The notes under the pieces were generated by a model that was not told where the DNA came from, searched no databases, and saw nothing but the letters and a program-made list of their open reading frames with translations. Positions 23,705 through 31,683 of a stretch of 39,532 bases of DNA are shown in pieces (within the stretch, counting starts at the first letter, position 1; every line of letters starts with the position of its first letter). A program made the position numbers and the translations under genes. Origin of the DNA: Burkholderiales bacterium UBA1834 (GTDB lineage Bacteria > Pseudomonadota > Gammaproteobacteria > Burkholderiales > Burkholderiaceae_C); NCBI GenBank assembly GCA_002339015.1, contig DDJC01000036.1, positions 8,469 to 48,000 of the forward strand. Reading direction: 5' to 3'.

Positions 23705-23923
23705 TCAGGCAGCCTGTACCTCGTAGCCTTCTTCGTTGATGACCTGGGCCACGGCATCGGCCGCCAGCACCGTGTGCACGCTGACGCGGCCCTGTGCCAG
23801 ATCGACCTGCACCGTTGCCTGTGGATCGAGTGCCTGCACGGCGTTGGTCACGGATTTGACGCAGTGCTGGCAGCTCATGCCCTTCACGCTCAACTGCAGC
23901 GTTTGCGGGTTGGTGCTGCTCAT
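23705..23923 (-). CDS. copZ: Copper chaperone with heavy-metal-associated domain
   Basis: A 72-residue HMA-domain protein (LQLSVKGMSCQHCVKSVTNAV...VINEEGYEVQAA). The metal-binding pair is Cys18 and Cys21 in GMSCQHC. The start at ATG 23923 follows AAGGAAAGGAACC; an upstream extension is not plausible. CopZ-type proteins carry Cu(I) in the cytoplasm to the CopA ATPase or to the regulator. The gene is transcribed divergently from copA, and both share one symmetric MerR-type promoter-operator at 23977-24011. That arrangement supports copper as the metal. Confidence 0.92.
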   Translation of the reverse strand: MSSTNPQTLQLSVKGMSCQHCVKSVTNAVQALDPQATVQVDLAQGRVSVHTVLAADAVAQVINEEGYEVQAA

Positions 23924-23976
23924 GATGGTTCCTTTCCTTGAAGCTTGAAGCGCCCTGATCAGGGGCATGTAATGGG

Positions 23977-24011
23977 AGTATTGACCTTGACATCATGGCA
24001 AGGTCAATACT
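23977..24011. promoter_or_regulatory. Symmetric CueR/MerR-type divergent promoter-operator
   Basis: Arms AGTATTGACCTTG (23977-23989) and CAAGGTCAATACT (23999-24011) form a perfect 13-bp inverted repeat around a nine-base centre. Each direction has TTGACC and AATACT separated by 19 bp, the long spacer typical of MerR-activated promoters. Rightward the -35 is 23981-23986 and the -10 is 24006-24011; leftward the -35 is 24007-24002 and the -10 is 23982-23977. The rightward promoter faces copA and the leftward one faces copZ. The ACCTTG/CAAGGT core matches CueR-type boxes as I know them. The regulator gene is not in the window. Confidence 0.85.
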
Positions 24012-24052
24012 GGCGCCATGGCCATCACGGAGTAGCCACAAGGATCGACAAC

Positions 24053-26410
24053 ATGAGCGTCGCAGCAACGGCCGTGCCCCACGCGCCTGAAGACCCCTTG
24101 CAACTCGCGGTGCGCGGCATGACCTGCGCGGCCTGTGTGCACCGCGTAGAGCGTGCGCTGCGCAAGGTGCCGGGCGTGGCCTCGGCCAACGTGAACTTCG
24201 CGACAGAGACCGCATCCGTGCGATGGGCAGAGGGGGGCGATCATCCTCCTGACAGCGCCTTGGTCGAGGCCGTGGCCCACGCTGGCTACAAGGCCCATGT
24301 GCAGGCGCCTGATGCACCCCTGGCGGATGAATCACAGCGTTGGTGGGATGTCTGGGGCGCTGTGACCATGGGGCTGGTGGCCAGCGTGCCCCTGGTGCTG
24401 CCCATGCTGTGGGGCGACCATCACTTCTGGCCCGCCTGGGTGCAGTTCGCGCTGGCCACGCCGGTGCAGTTCGTCCTGGGCGCGCGCTTCTACCGGGCGG
24501 GCTGGGCGGCCCTGAAGGACCGTAGCGGCAACATGGACCAGTTGGTGGCACTGGGTACCACCGCGGCCTGGGCCTTGTCATGCTGGCTGTGGTGGTCTCA
24601 TGAGCGCGCAGCAGGGCATGCACAGCACACCGGCATGCCGGATCTGTACTTCGAATCTGCGGCGGTGGTGATCACCCTGGTCCTGCTCGGCAAGGCGTTG
24701 GAGGCACGGGCCAAGCGCCAGACGACCGCGGCGATCCGGGCCTTGCAATCGCTGCGGCCGGACACGGTGCTGCGCCTGGGGCCGCAAGGCGAGGTGAACG
24801 TACCGCTGCGCCAGGTGGTGGTGGGCGACATCCTGGTGGTGCGCCCCGGTGAGCGGGTGCCCAGCGACGGTGTCGTCACCGAAGGCCGCAGCCACGTCGA
24901 TGAATCCATGCTCACTGGCGAGCCCCTGCCCATCGCCAAAGGGGAGGGCGAGCGCCTGACCGGCGGCGCCATCAATGGCGATGGGCGTCTCTTGATGCGT
25001 GTGTCAGCGGTGAGGGGGCAGACCGTGCTGTCGGGCATCATCCGCAGCGTTGTCGAGGCCCAGGCCGGCAAGGCGCCCATTCAGCGTGTGGTCGACAAGG
25101 TGTCGGCCATCTTCGTGCCCACGGTGCTGTTGCTGGCCGTGCTGACCGGGCTGGGCTGGTGGGCCTGGGGCCTCGGGTTGGAGCAGTCCCTGGTGCGGGC
25201 GGTGGCGGTGCTGGTCATCGCATGCCCTTGCGCGCTGGGATTGGCGACCCCGGCGGCCTTGATGGCCGGCACGGGCGCAGCGGCGCGCCACGGCATTCTC
25301 ATCAAGGATCCGGAGGCGCTGGAGGCAGCCCACCGGATCACGGTTGTGGCGTTCGACAAGACCGGCACGCTCACCGTGGGCCAGCCGCGCCTGACGCACT
25401 GGCAAGTGTCCGATGGCTTGGGGCTCGGTCCGGATCAGGCACTGCAGGTGGCTGCAGCCATGCAGGCGGGCAGCGAGCATCCCTTGGCCAGGGCAGTGGT
25501 GGCCGCTTGCGCGCAGGGGGTGGCCGGTGTGCAGGCCACGGCCGTGCAGGCGGTACCAGGGCGTGGCCTGCAGGCCGTGGTGGTGGGCGATGCCTTGCCA
25601 TCTTCATGGTCGGGGCTGACTTGGCGACTGGGCAGCACACGCTGGATGGAATCACTGGTGCCGGCGTCGGCGCGGCCCGCTGATCTGGGCGCCAAGGCAT
25701 TGGCTCTGGCAAGCGGCGGCTCATCTGTGTCGTGGCTGATGGCCGGGCCAGCGCATGGCACGGCAACACCTCTGGATGGCGAAGGCGCTGCATGGCAGGT
25801 GATGGCCTTGTTGGGGTTTGGGGACGAGCTCAAGCCGCAATCGGCGCAGGCCGTGGCGCAGCTCCATGCGCTGGGCATCGAGACGGTGATGATTTCGGGC
25901 GACAACCGGGGCGCGGCTGAGGCCGTGGGCCGGGCACTGGGGATCGGCAAGGTGGTGGCCGAGGTGCTGCCCGCCGACAAGGCCGAGCAGGTTCGCACAT
26001 TGAAATCCGGCCGTGATGCTCACCCGCGCGTGGTGGCCATGGTGGGCGATGGCCTCAACGATGCGCCGGCACTGGCCGCGGCCGATGTGGGCATGGCCAT
26101 GGCCAATCCACACGGCGCCACCGATGTCGCCCTGCACGCCGCCGGTGTCACGCTGATGCGCGGTGACCCGGCGCTGGTGCCCGCAGCCATCGACATCTCG
26201 CGGCGCACCTCGGCCAAGATCCGCCAGAACCTGTTCTGGGCCTTCGGCTACAACGTGATCGGCATCCCGCTGGCCATGGCAGGTGGGCTCAGCCCGATGT
26301 TGGCCGGGGCCGCCATGGCCTTCAGTTCGGTGAGCGTGCTGGGGAATGCCCTGTTGTTGTCGCGATGGCATGCGAAGGGTTCGCGCCCCGAGGGGGGGCA
26401 AAGCCATTAA
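24053..26410 (+). CDS. copA: Copper-exporting P1B-type ATPase
   Basis: A 785-residue inner-membrane Cu(I) pump. One N-terminal HMA domain carries Cys25 and Cys28 (GMTCAAC). Eight membrane helices are expected. The ion-binding CPC is Cys391-Pro-Cys393 (VIACPCALGLATP). The actuator loop has MLTGEPLPI. The phosphorylated Asp435 is in DKTGTLT, and the hinge is MVGDGLNDAPAL. The ATG at 24053 follows AAGGA at eight nt; earlier in-frame codons would lie across the operator. It pumps Cu(I) (or Ag(I)) from the cytoplasm to the periplasm. It is paired with the divergent chaperone gene copZ under one operator, so both should be induced together by copper. Confidence 0.95.
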   Translation: MSVAATAVPHAPEDPLQLAVRGMTCAACVHRVERALRKVPGVASANVNFATETASVRWAEGGDHPPDSALVEAVAHAGYKAHVQAPDAPLADESQRWWDVWGAVTMGLVASVPLVLPMLWGDHHFWPAWVQFALATPVQFVLGARFYRAGWAALKDRSGNMDQLVALGTTAAWALSCWLWWSHERAAGHAQHTGMPDLYFESAAVVITLVLLGKALEARAKRQTTAAIRALQSLRPDTVLRLGPQGEVNVPLRQVVVGDILVVRPGERVPSDGVVTEGRSHVDESMLTGEPLPIAKGEGERLTGGAINGDGRLLMRVSAVRGQTVLSGIIRSVVEAQAGKAPIQRVVDKVSAIFVPTVLLLAVLTGLGWWAWGLGLEQSLVRAVAVLVIACPCALGLATPAALMAGTGAAARHGILIKDPEALEAAHRITVVAFDKTGTLTVGQPRLTHWQVSDGLGLGPDQALQVAAAMQAGSEHPLARAVVAACAQGVAGVQATAVQAVPGRGLQAVVVGDALPSSWSGLTWRLGSTRWMESLVPASARPADLGAKALALASGGSSVSWLMAGPAHGTATPLDGEGAAWQVMALLGFGDELKPQSAQAVAQLHALGIETVMISGDNRGAAEAVGRALGIGKVVAEVLPADKAEQVRTLKSGRDAHPRVVAMVGDGLNDAPALAAADVGMAMANPHGATDVALHAAGVTLMRGDPALVPAAIDISRRTSAKIRQNLFWAFGYNVIGIPLAMAGGLSPMLAGAAMAFSSVSVLGNALLLSRWHAKGSRPEGGQSH

Positions 26411-26423
26411 ACTCGCCCGATCA

Positions 26424-26500
26424 CTGCCAGTAGCTCAACTGGATAGAGCAATTGCCTTCTAAGCAATAGGTCGGGGGTTCGAGTCCCTCCTGGCAGGCCA
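26424..26500 (+). tRNA. tRNA-Arg(TCT)
   Basis: A 77-nt tRNA with encoded CCA. The acceptor CTGCCAG (26424-26430) pairs with CTGGCAG (26490-26496), with discriminator G. The anticodon loop is CTTCTAA on a TTGC/GCAA stem, giving anticodon TCT. It lies 13 nt after copA. Confidence 0.95.
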
Positions 26501-26547
26501 TCGTGCACATCGGGCCATCAGATGTGCATTCAGAACGAGGTCCGTGG

Positions 26548-27207
26548 ATGATGTTGGACGCACTCAAGCGATTGATCGGCGCCGGCCAGTCTCCGGCCAA
26601 AGGTGCTGACCAGCAGCAGGTGCTGGCCACCTGGGCCAAGGCCGAAGGTCACAAACTCAAGACGGTGTCGGGTCAGTCCGGCGGCGTGGTCGTGGACACG
26701 ACTGCCGGCTGGCGCATCGAATGGGGGCCGGCCCAGCGCCCTTATTTCACGGGGCATGAACTGCGTTTCCGCTTCGATGCCGGTGTGCCGGCCGATGTGC
26801 AGATCCTGTTCCTGACCAAGGTGCTGGCGCACACGCTTGAGACAGACGTATTTCAGCGCTTCACCGATGCCATGCAGACCCGGGTGGACAACACGCTGCC
26901 CGAAGAGATGCGCTGGCTGGCCATGCACGCCAAGGTGGCGCTGTCCGAACATCCCATATTGCATCGGCGCTTTCTGATGCTGTCCAACGCCGAGGGCATC
27001 GCCAAGCTGTGGCTCGATCCTGAGTTCGCTGCGGCGCTGGAATCGGCCGCTTCTTCCTGGTGGACGGACGCGTTGATTGCCGTGATGACCGTCAACCGCG
27101 GCATCCTGACCATCCGCATGTCGGGTGACGACATCGAAGTCAACCAGCTGCGCCTGGTGTCCGCCCTGTTCGATCTGGCGGCGCGCAAGCTGGTCGACGC
27201 TGCTTGA
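26548..27207 (+). CDS. Conserved protein of unknown function
   Basis: A 219-residue soluble protein beginning at ATG 26548, with GAGG seven nt upstream; an adjacent ATG at 26551 is also possible. I see no signal peptide, membrane helix or known catalytic motif. The sequence has a two-part look. Residues about 1-80 form a beta-rich part (GQSGGVVVDTTAGWRIEWGP). From about 100 a helical part follows (TDAMQTRVDNTLPEEMRWLAMH). It lies 47 nt after tRNA-Arg, with no obvious partner. Its stop abuts the stop of the opposite-strand enoyl-CoA hydratase gene with no gap. Confidence 0.8.
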   Translation: MMLDALKRLIGAGQSPAKGADQQQVLATWAKAEGHKLKTVSGQSGGVVVDTTAGWRIEWGPAQRPYFTGHELRFRFDAGVPADVQILFLTKVLAHTLETDVFQRFTDAMQTRVDNTLPEEMRWLAMHAKVALSEHPILHRRFLMLSNAEGIAKLWLDPEFAAALESAASSWWTDALIAVMTVNRGILTIRMSGDDIEVNQLRLVSALFDLAARKLVDAA

Positions 27208-27978
27208 TCAATGCTTCTTGCGCTGCAGGAAGCGCGCGATGGCTTCGCCGGCCTCGGGACGCATCAGGTTCACCAGAAAGTGCCGCTTTTCGGCGGCCAG
27301 GTGCTCGGTGAGCGGGGCCTGCGGCGCATCGTTGACCAGCTCCTTGAGGCTGGCCAGCACATGGGCCGGGGTCTTGGCCAAGGTGTCGGCCAGGGCCAGG
27401 GATGCATTCAGTGCCGTGCCGGCCGGCTCGATCTGGTGAACCAGCCCCCACTGCTGCATTTGCTGGGCGGTGGCGTCGCCGCCGGTCCACAGCCATTGCA
27501 GCGCCACGCCGCGGGGCAACTGCCGCGCCAGATGCCAACTTGCGCCGCCGTCGGTCGACAGGCCCACCTTGCTGTAGGCGCTGACGAAACGCGCGTTGTC
27601 GGCCGCGACGATCAGGTCGCACGCCAGCGTCACTGACAGTCCGCCGCCCGCCGCCACGCCTTCCACCGCTGCGATGACCGGCTTGGGAAAGGCGCGCAGG
27701 GCCTCGATCCACTGGTGAAACGCGTCAATGTTAGCCGCCTGCTGGCTCGGATCCTGCTGGCGGTTATGCGACAAACGTTGTAAATCCCCCCCACCGCAGA
27801 AATGCCCGCCGGCACCTGTCACGATCACGGCTGCCACGCTCGGATCGGATTCCGCCATGTTCAGGGATTCAATACCGGCCGCATACACCTGTGGCGACAA
27901 GGTGTTGCGGGTGGCGGGGCCGGACAAGGTCATGACCAGGACAGCGTCCCGGCGTTCGGTCAGTAATTCAGTGGTCAT
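27208..27978 (-). CDS. Enoyl-CoA hydratase/isomerase family protein
   Basis: A 256-residue crotonase-fold protein. The oxyanion-hole regions are GGHFCGGGDL (58-65) and EGVAAGGGLSVTLACDLIVA (106-125). The two Glu of true enoyl-CoA hydratases are not kept: Ser115 and Lys137 stand in their places (GGGLSVT, SAYSKVGL). Asp143 in STDGGASW matches the catalytic Asp of PaaG-type isomerases. It is therefore more likely an isomerase of the PaaG type or a related enzyme than a hydratase; this is inference from aligned motifs. No other phenylacetate or fatty-acid genes are near. A single gene, it is convergent with the unknown gene before it. Confidence 0.88.
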   Translation of the reverse strand: MTTELLTERRDAVLVMTLSGPATRNTLSPQVYAAGIESLNMAESDPSVAAVIVTGAGGHFCGGGDLQRLSHNRQQDPSQQAANIDAFHQWIEALRAFPKPVIAAVEGVAAGGGLSVTLACDLIVAADNARFVSAYSKVGLSTDGGASWHLARQLPRGVALQWLWTGGDATAQQMQQWGLVHQIEPAGTALNASLALADTLAKTPAHVLASLKELVNDAPQAPLTEHLAAEKRHFLVNLMRPEAGEAIARFLQRKKH

Positions 27979-28085
27979 GGATGGATCTGGTTGTTACTGT
28001 TTCTCGATGTGAATGGGGGCTTATGATCAGAAAGACGGGTAACTTGACGTGCTAGAGTGAAAACTTGGCAGAAAACCGCACCGAT

Positions 28086-30248
28086 ATGATGAAATTCAAA
28101 GGAGTATCGGCGGCCATTGTCGTAGGTCTCTCGGTGGTGAGCTTGTGCGAATCAGCGTTTTCGCTGGGATTCGGGCGGCCCACCAGTCGGGCAGTACTGG
28201 GGGAGACACTCAGCCTGACCGTTCCGCTCCATCTGGAGGCGGGCGAGGTCATCGCTGACGAGTGCGTGGCAGCCGACGTTTATTTTGGGGATGACAAGCA
28301 GACTTCACTGTCGGTGAAGGCTACCGTGCTGCCTGGCGAAGGCACGCAGCGCGTTGTGCGCGTGGTGACCACGTCGCTGATCAACGAACCCGTGGTAACC
28401 GTTTACCTGGGTGCTGGTTGCAAGGCCAAGATCACCCGCAAGTTCGTGGCCTTTGCCGACCCACCCGGTCTGGCGATCGGCGCTGACAGCACGGTGGCCG
28501 ACAACAATGCACGAGGCGTATTGTCCCCCGTGGCGGGCGATGGCGCTCCGCTGGCTGCTGCGCCGTCGGGTGCCGTGGGCGAGCGTGCGGCTTCGTCGAC
28601 GCGTTCGATGCGCACGGGCAGCGCAACGCCCCGGCCTGCCAAGACGCCTTTGGCCCGTAAGCCGCGGGATGCCGCCAATGATGGCGTGATCACGGAAGGC
28701 TCCGCCACCAACCTGGCCAGTGCCACGGCACCGCTCAAGGTGAGCCCGGATCGGCGCTCCAGCACGCCTGCCAAGGCGGTTTCAGGCGCGGCGGCGCCCA
28801 AGCGCGAAACTTCGCGCCTGGTGCTCGATCCTGCCGAGGCCGATGCGCTGGTCATTCCCAACCTGATGATGACCTCCGCCATGAGCGGCGTGGCTGCGGA
28901 CATTGATGCACCGGAAGTCAAGGCGCGTCGCGCGGCGGCTGCCGCGCTGTGGGCAGCGATGAACTCTTCGCCGGAGCAACTGGCGCGCGACCGCCAGCGC
29001 ATGCAGGAGCTCGAACAACGCCTGGCGCACCTTCAGCAGGAATCCAGCGGTGCCCAGAGCCGTGTGGCCGCGATGGAAGCCCGCGTGCGCGAGGCCGAAG
29101 ACCAGCGGCTGCGCCACCCCCTGGTGTACGGCCTGCTGGCCTTGACGGTGCTTTTGGCCGCTGCCGTGGCCTGGTTGGCCATGCGCCGGCGCGGCCAGCC
29201 GGCAGAGGCTGCACAGTCCTGGTGGCAGGGTGAGCCTGGTGATGGCGGCCCGCCTCAGGATGGCGATGCTGCAACCGCAACAGCAACCGCAGAACCGGCG
29301 CCGTCGATGGCCGAGCCCGCGCTGGCCCGCACGTCGGCCGAATTCATGCCGGTGCGTCCGGTGGCCACGCCGCCCAGCACGCCGCCGGACGACGCCGCTG
29401 CGCAGTCTGCGGCAGCCGCTGTCTCTGGAGCGGTCCCCGCCACGGCGAACGAATCAACCACCAGCAGCCGCGCCATGCTGATCAAGCCGGCTGCACAAGA
29501 GGCCCGCGAGATCACGGTCGAGGAACTGATCGACCTGGAGCAGCAGGCCGAGTTCTTCGTGGTGCTGGGACAGGACGATGCCGCGATCGAACTGCTCGAA
29601 GGGCATGTGCAGAGCACGGCCGGCGCCAGCCCCTTGCCGCACCTGAAGCTGCTCGAAATCTACCAGCGCCTGGACCGCCGCGACGACTACGAGCGCGTGC
29701 GCGAAGCCTTCAACGGCCGCTTCAACGCCTATGCCCCGTCGTGGGAATCCGATCTGCAGCATGGCCATGCCCTGGAGGATTACCCTGGCGTGATCGACCG
29801 CCTGCAGAACCTGTGGTCTGTGCCCACCAAGGCCATGGACGTGCTGGAGGTGTCGCTCACACGGGCCGATGGCAGTGCCGAGACCTTCGATCTGCCGGCC
29901 TACCGTGAACTGCTGTTCCTCTACGGTGTGGCCCGGGATCTGTCCGAGCGTGAAGCCCAGGACCGCACCCCCGTGGACCTGTTGCTGCCGGTCCAAGGTG
30001 GTGGTGCCGACGATGCCGATCACATCAGCCCGCCCACGACCCTGCAGCCCCTCATGGCCACAAGGCCGGTCAAGGCCTTGCCGGAGGTCACACCCAGCCT
30101 GAGCCTGGATCTGTCGCTGGATGATCCCGCGCCGGTCGATGACGAGGGTGGTGCCCGTGTGGACATGGGCGATGAAGACAAGCCTCAGGCCGGGGCTGGC
30201 AACAGCATCGACTTCGAGCATGTGGACCTGCCCCAGAACAAGGGCTGA
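28086..30248 (+). CDS. fimV: FimV-like polar/type IV pilus assembly protein
   Basis: A 720-residue protein. A signal peptide (MMKFKGVSAAIVVGLSVVSL, cut near CESAFS) leads to a FimV N-terminal domain with GFGRPTSRAVLGETLSLTVPL. A low-complexity Ala/Ser/Pro region follows. A periplasmic coiled coil (about 302-342, RQRMQELEQRLAHLQQES) comes before one membrane helix (GLLALTVLLAAAVAWLAM, about 352-370). The cytoplasmic part is acidic, with a TPR-like C-terminal block (DLEQQAEFFVVLGQDDAAIE). I see no LysM peptidoglycan-binding motif, which FimV proteins usually have. The start ATG 28086 has no clear ribosome site; a TTG at 28065 is an alternative. FimV/HubP proteins gather the type IV pilus and polar machinery. 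The gene is convergent with cysB, nine bases apart. Confidence 0.85.
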   Translation: MMKFKGVSAAIVVGLSVVSLCESAFSLGFGRPTSRAVLGETLSLTVPLHLEAGEVIADECVAADVYFGDDKQTSLSVKATVLPGEGTQRVVRVVTTSLINEPVVTVYLGAGCKAKITRKFVAFADPPGLAIGADSTVADNNARGVLSPVAGDGAPLAAAPSGAVGERAASSTRSMRTGSATPRPAKTPLARKPRDAANDGVITEGSATNLASATAPLKVSPDRRSSTPAKAVSGAAAPKRETSRLVLDPAEADALVIPNLMMTSAMSGVAADIDAPEVKARRAAAAALWAAMNSSPEQLARDRQRMQELEQRLAHLQQESSGAQSRVAAMEARVREAEDQRLRHPLVYGLLALTVLLAAAVAWLAMRRRGQPAEAAQSWWQGEPGDGGPPQDGDAATATATAEPAPSMAEPALARTSAEFMPVRPVATPPSTPPDDAAAQSAAAAVSGAVPATANESTTSSRAMLIKPAAQEAREITVEELIDLEQQAEFFVVLGQDDAAIELLEGHVQSTAGASPLPHLKLLEIYQRLDRRDDYERVREAFNGRFNAYAPSWESDLQHGHALEDYPGVIDRLQNLWSVPTKAMDVLEVSLTRADGSAETFDLPAYRELLFLYGVARDLSEREAQDRTPVDLLLPVQGGGADDADHISPPTTLQPLMATRPVKALPEVTPSLSLDLSLDDPAPVDDEGGARVDMGDEDKPQAGAGNSIDFEHVDLPQNKG

Positions 30249-30257
30249 TCTTTTCCC

Positions 30258-31247
30258 TTAGAGGGCCTGATCGCTGTCGGTGGTCTGCGCCCCTGGCCCG
30301 GTGGTGCTGTTGCCCGCACTCTGCAACGCCTGCAGGATCAACTGCTTGTTGAGCCGTTCGGACAGCAATTCGGTGAAGGTCAGCACGAATTGCCGCAGGT
30401 AGCTGCCCCGCTTGAACGCGATGCGGGCCACATTGCTGCCGAACAGGTGGCCCACGGGCCGCCAGGTCAACTCGCCGCCCGGGCCGAACAGGGGGTCATC
30501 CTTGACCACCATGTCGGCGACCAGGCCGACGCCCAGGCCCAGGCGTGTGTAGGTCTTGATGATGTCGGCGTCGATGGCTTCCAGCACCACGTGGGGTGTC
30601 AGGCCCCGCTGAGCGAAGGCCTTGTCGATGCGTGAGCGGCCAGCAAACGACGGGTGGTAGCTGATCAGGGGCTCGGCCGCCAATTGCTCCAGCGTCAGGC
30701 GGGGCGCCTCGGCCAGGGGGTGGTCATGGCGCATCAGGGCCACGTGCTGCCATTCATACAGCGGCAGCGTCACCAGTTCGTCGTAGTTGGCCAACGATTC
30801 GGTGGCCAGGCCCACGTCGGCCACGTCGTCCAGCACCATGCGGGCAACCTGCTCGGGATTGCCCTGGTGCAGGCTCACGGACACCTTGGGAAAGCGCTTG
30901 CGCAGCGCGGCCACGGGTTCAGGCAGCGCGTAGCGGGCCTGCGTGTGCGTGGTGGCAATGGAGAACGTGCCGGCATCCTGCAGCGCGTACTCGGCGCCGA
31001 TGCGCTTGAGGTTGCTCACCTCGCGCAGGATCACGTCGATGGACTGGAGCACCTTCTCGCCAGGCTCGGTGATGCGCTTGAGGCGCTTGCCGTGCCGCAC
31101 GAAGATGTCCACGCCCAGCTCTTCCTCCAACTCCAGGATGGCCTTGGAGATGCCGGGCTGCGAGGTGTGCAGAGCCTTGGCGGTTTCGGTGAGGTTCAGG
31201 TTGCGCCGGGCAGCCTCCCAGACGAAGCGGAACTGGTGCAGGTTCAT
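30258..31247 (-). CDS. cysB: CysB-type LysR-family transcriptional regulator
   Basis: A 329-residue LysR-type regulator. The N-terminal helix-turn-helix reads MNLHQFRFVWEAARRNLNLT and LHTSQPGISKAILELEEELG. The effector domain carries the IATTHTQARYALPEPVAALR and AIDADIIKTYTRLGLGVGLV motifs of CysB/Cbl proteins. CysB activates sulfate assimilation genes in response to acetylserine and sulfur starvation. The start overlaps the stop of the chelatase gene (ATGA), and both belong to sulfur metabolism in a wide sense, because siroheme serves sulfite reductase. Cbl or another paralogue is possible but less likely with this context. Confidence 0.92.
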   Translation of the reverse strand: MNLHQFRFVWEAARRNLNLTETAKALHTSQPGISKAILELEEELGVDIFVRHGKRLKRITEPGEKVLQSIDVILREVSNLKRIGAEYALQDAGTFSIATTHTQARYALPEPVAALRKRFPKVSVSLHQGNPEQVARMVLDDVADVGLATESLANYDELVTLPLYEWQHVALMRHDHPLAEAPRLTLEQLAAEPLISYHPSFAGRSRIDKAFAQRGLTPHVVLEAIDADIIKTYTRLGLGVGLVADMVVKDDPLFGPGGELTWRPVGHLFGSNVARIAFKRGSYLRQFVLTFTELLSERLNKQLILQALQSAGNSTTGPGAQTTDSDQAL

Positions 31248-31663
31248 GCGGCGCCTCCGTCGGTCGGCTGCGCCGAGGAAGCGTCCAGGCCGGCTTGCGC
31301 CAGTTGCCAGGCCGCGTCGGCCAGGGCATTGACCACCGTGCGCGTTTCGCCCACGGCCGGGGCCAGGTGCCAGGTGATGCGTGGGTGCTGCTGCTGCATC
31401 TGCGCCATCAGCGCTGGCAGGTCCTTGCGCACGTGGCCGCCGGCACCCAGGAACAGCGGCACCACGGTGATGCGCTTGCAGCCTTGCGCGGCCAGTTGAT
31501 CGCCGGCTTCCATCAGCGTCGGGCTCATGAACTCCAGGAAGGCGAGGGCCACGGGCACGCCAGGACCATGCTGGGCCTGCAGCTGCGCACGGGCCTGTTC
31601 GAAGGGAATGGCCCAGGCGGGGTCCCTGGCGCCATGGGCGAAGAGCAGCAGGCCGTGGGTCAT
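31244..31663 (-). CDS. cbiX: Sirohydrochlorin chelatase (CbiX/SirB small type)
   Basis: A 139-residue protein of the small CbiX/SirB class. The first metal-binding His is His10 in LLFAHGARDP. A conserved Glu44 is in LAFLEFMSPTL. The second His is His77 in PLFLGAGGHVRKDLP. These match the active site of sirohydrochlorin chelatases, which insert Fe2+ or Co2+. The longer frame upstream runs through lptG and is a shadow. It lies 20 nt after lptG and overlaps cysB by four bases. Siroheme is needed for sulfite reductase, so the pairing with cysB makes sense. Which metal it prefers is not known. Confidence 0.9.
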   Translation of the reverse strand: MTHGLLLFAHGARDPAWAIPFEQARAQLQAQHGPGVPVALAFLEFMSPTLMEAGDQLAAQGCKRITVVPLFLGAGGHVRKDLPALMAQMQQQHPRITWHLAPAVGETRTVVNALADAAWQLAQAGLDASSAQPTDGGAA

Positions 31664-31683
31664 CGGGGCAGGCCTTTCGGGTG

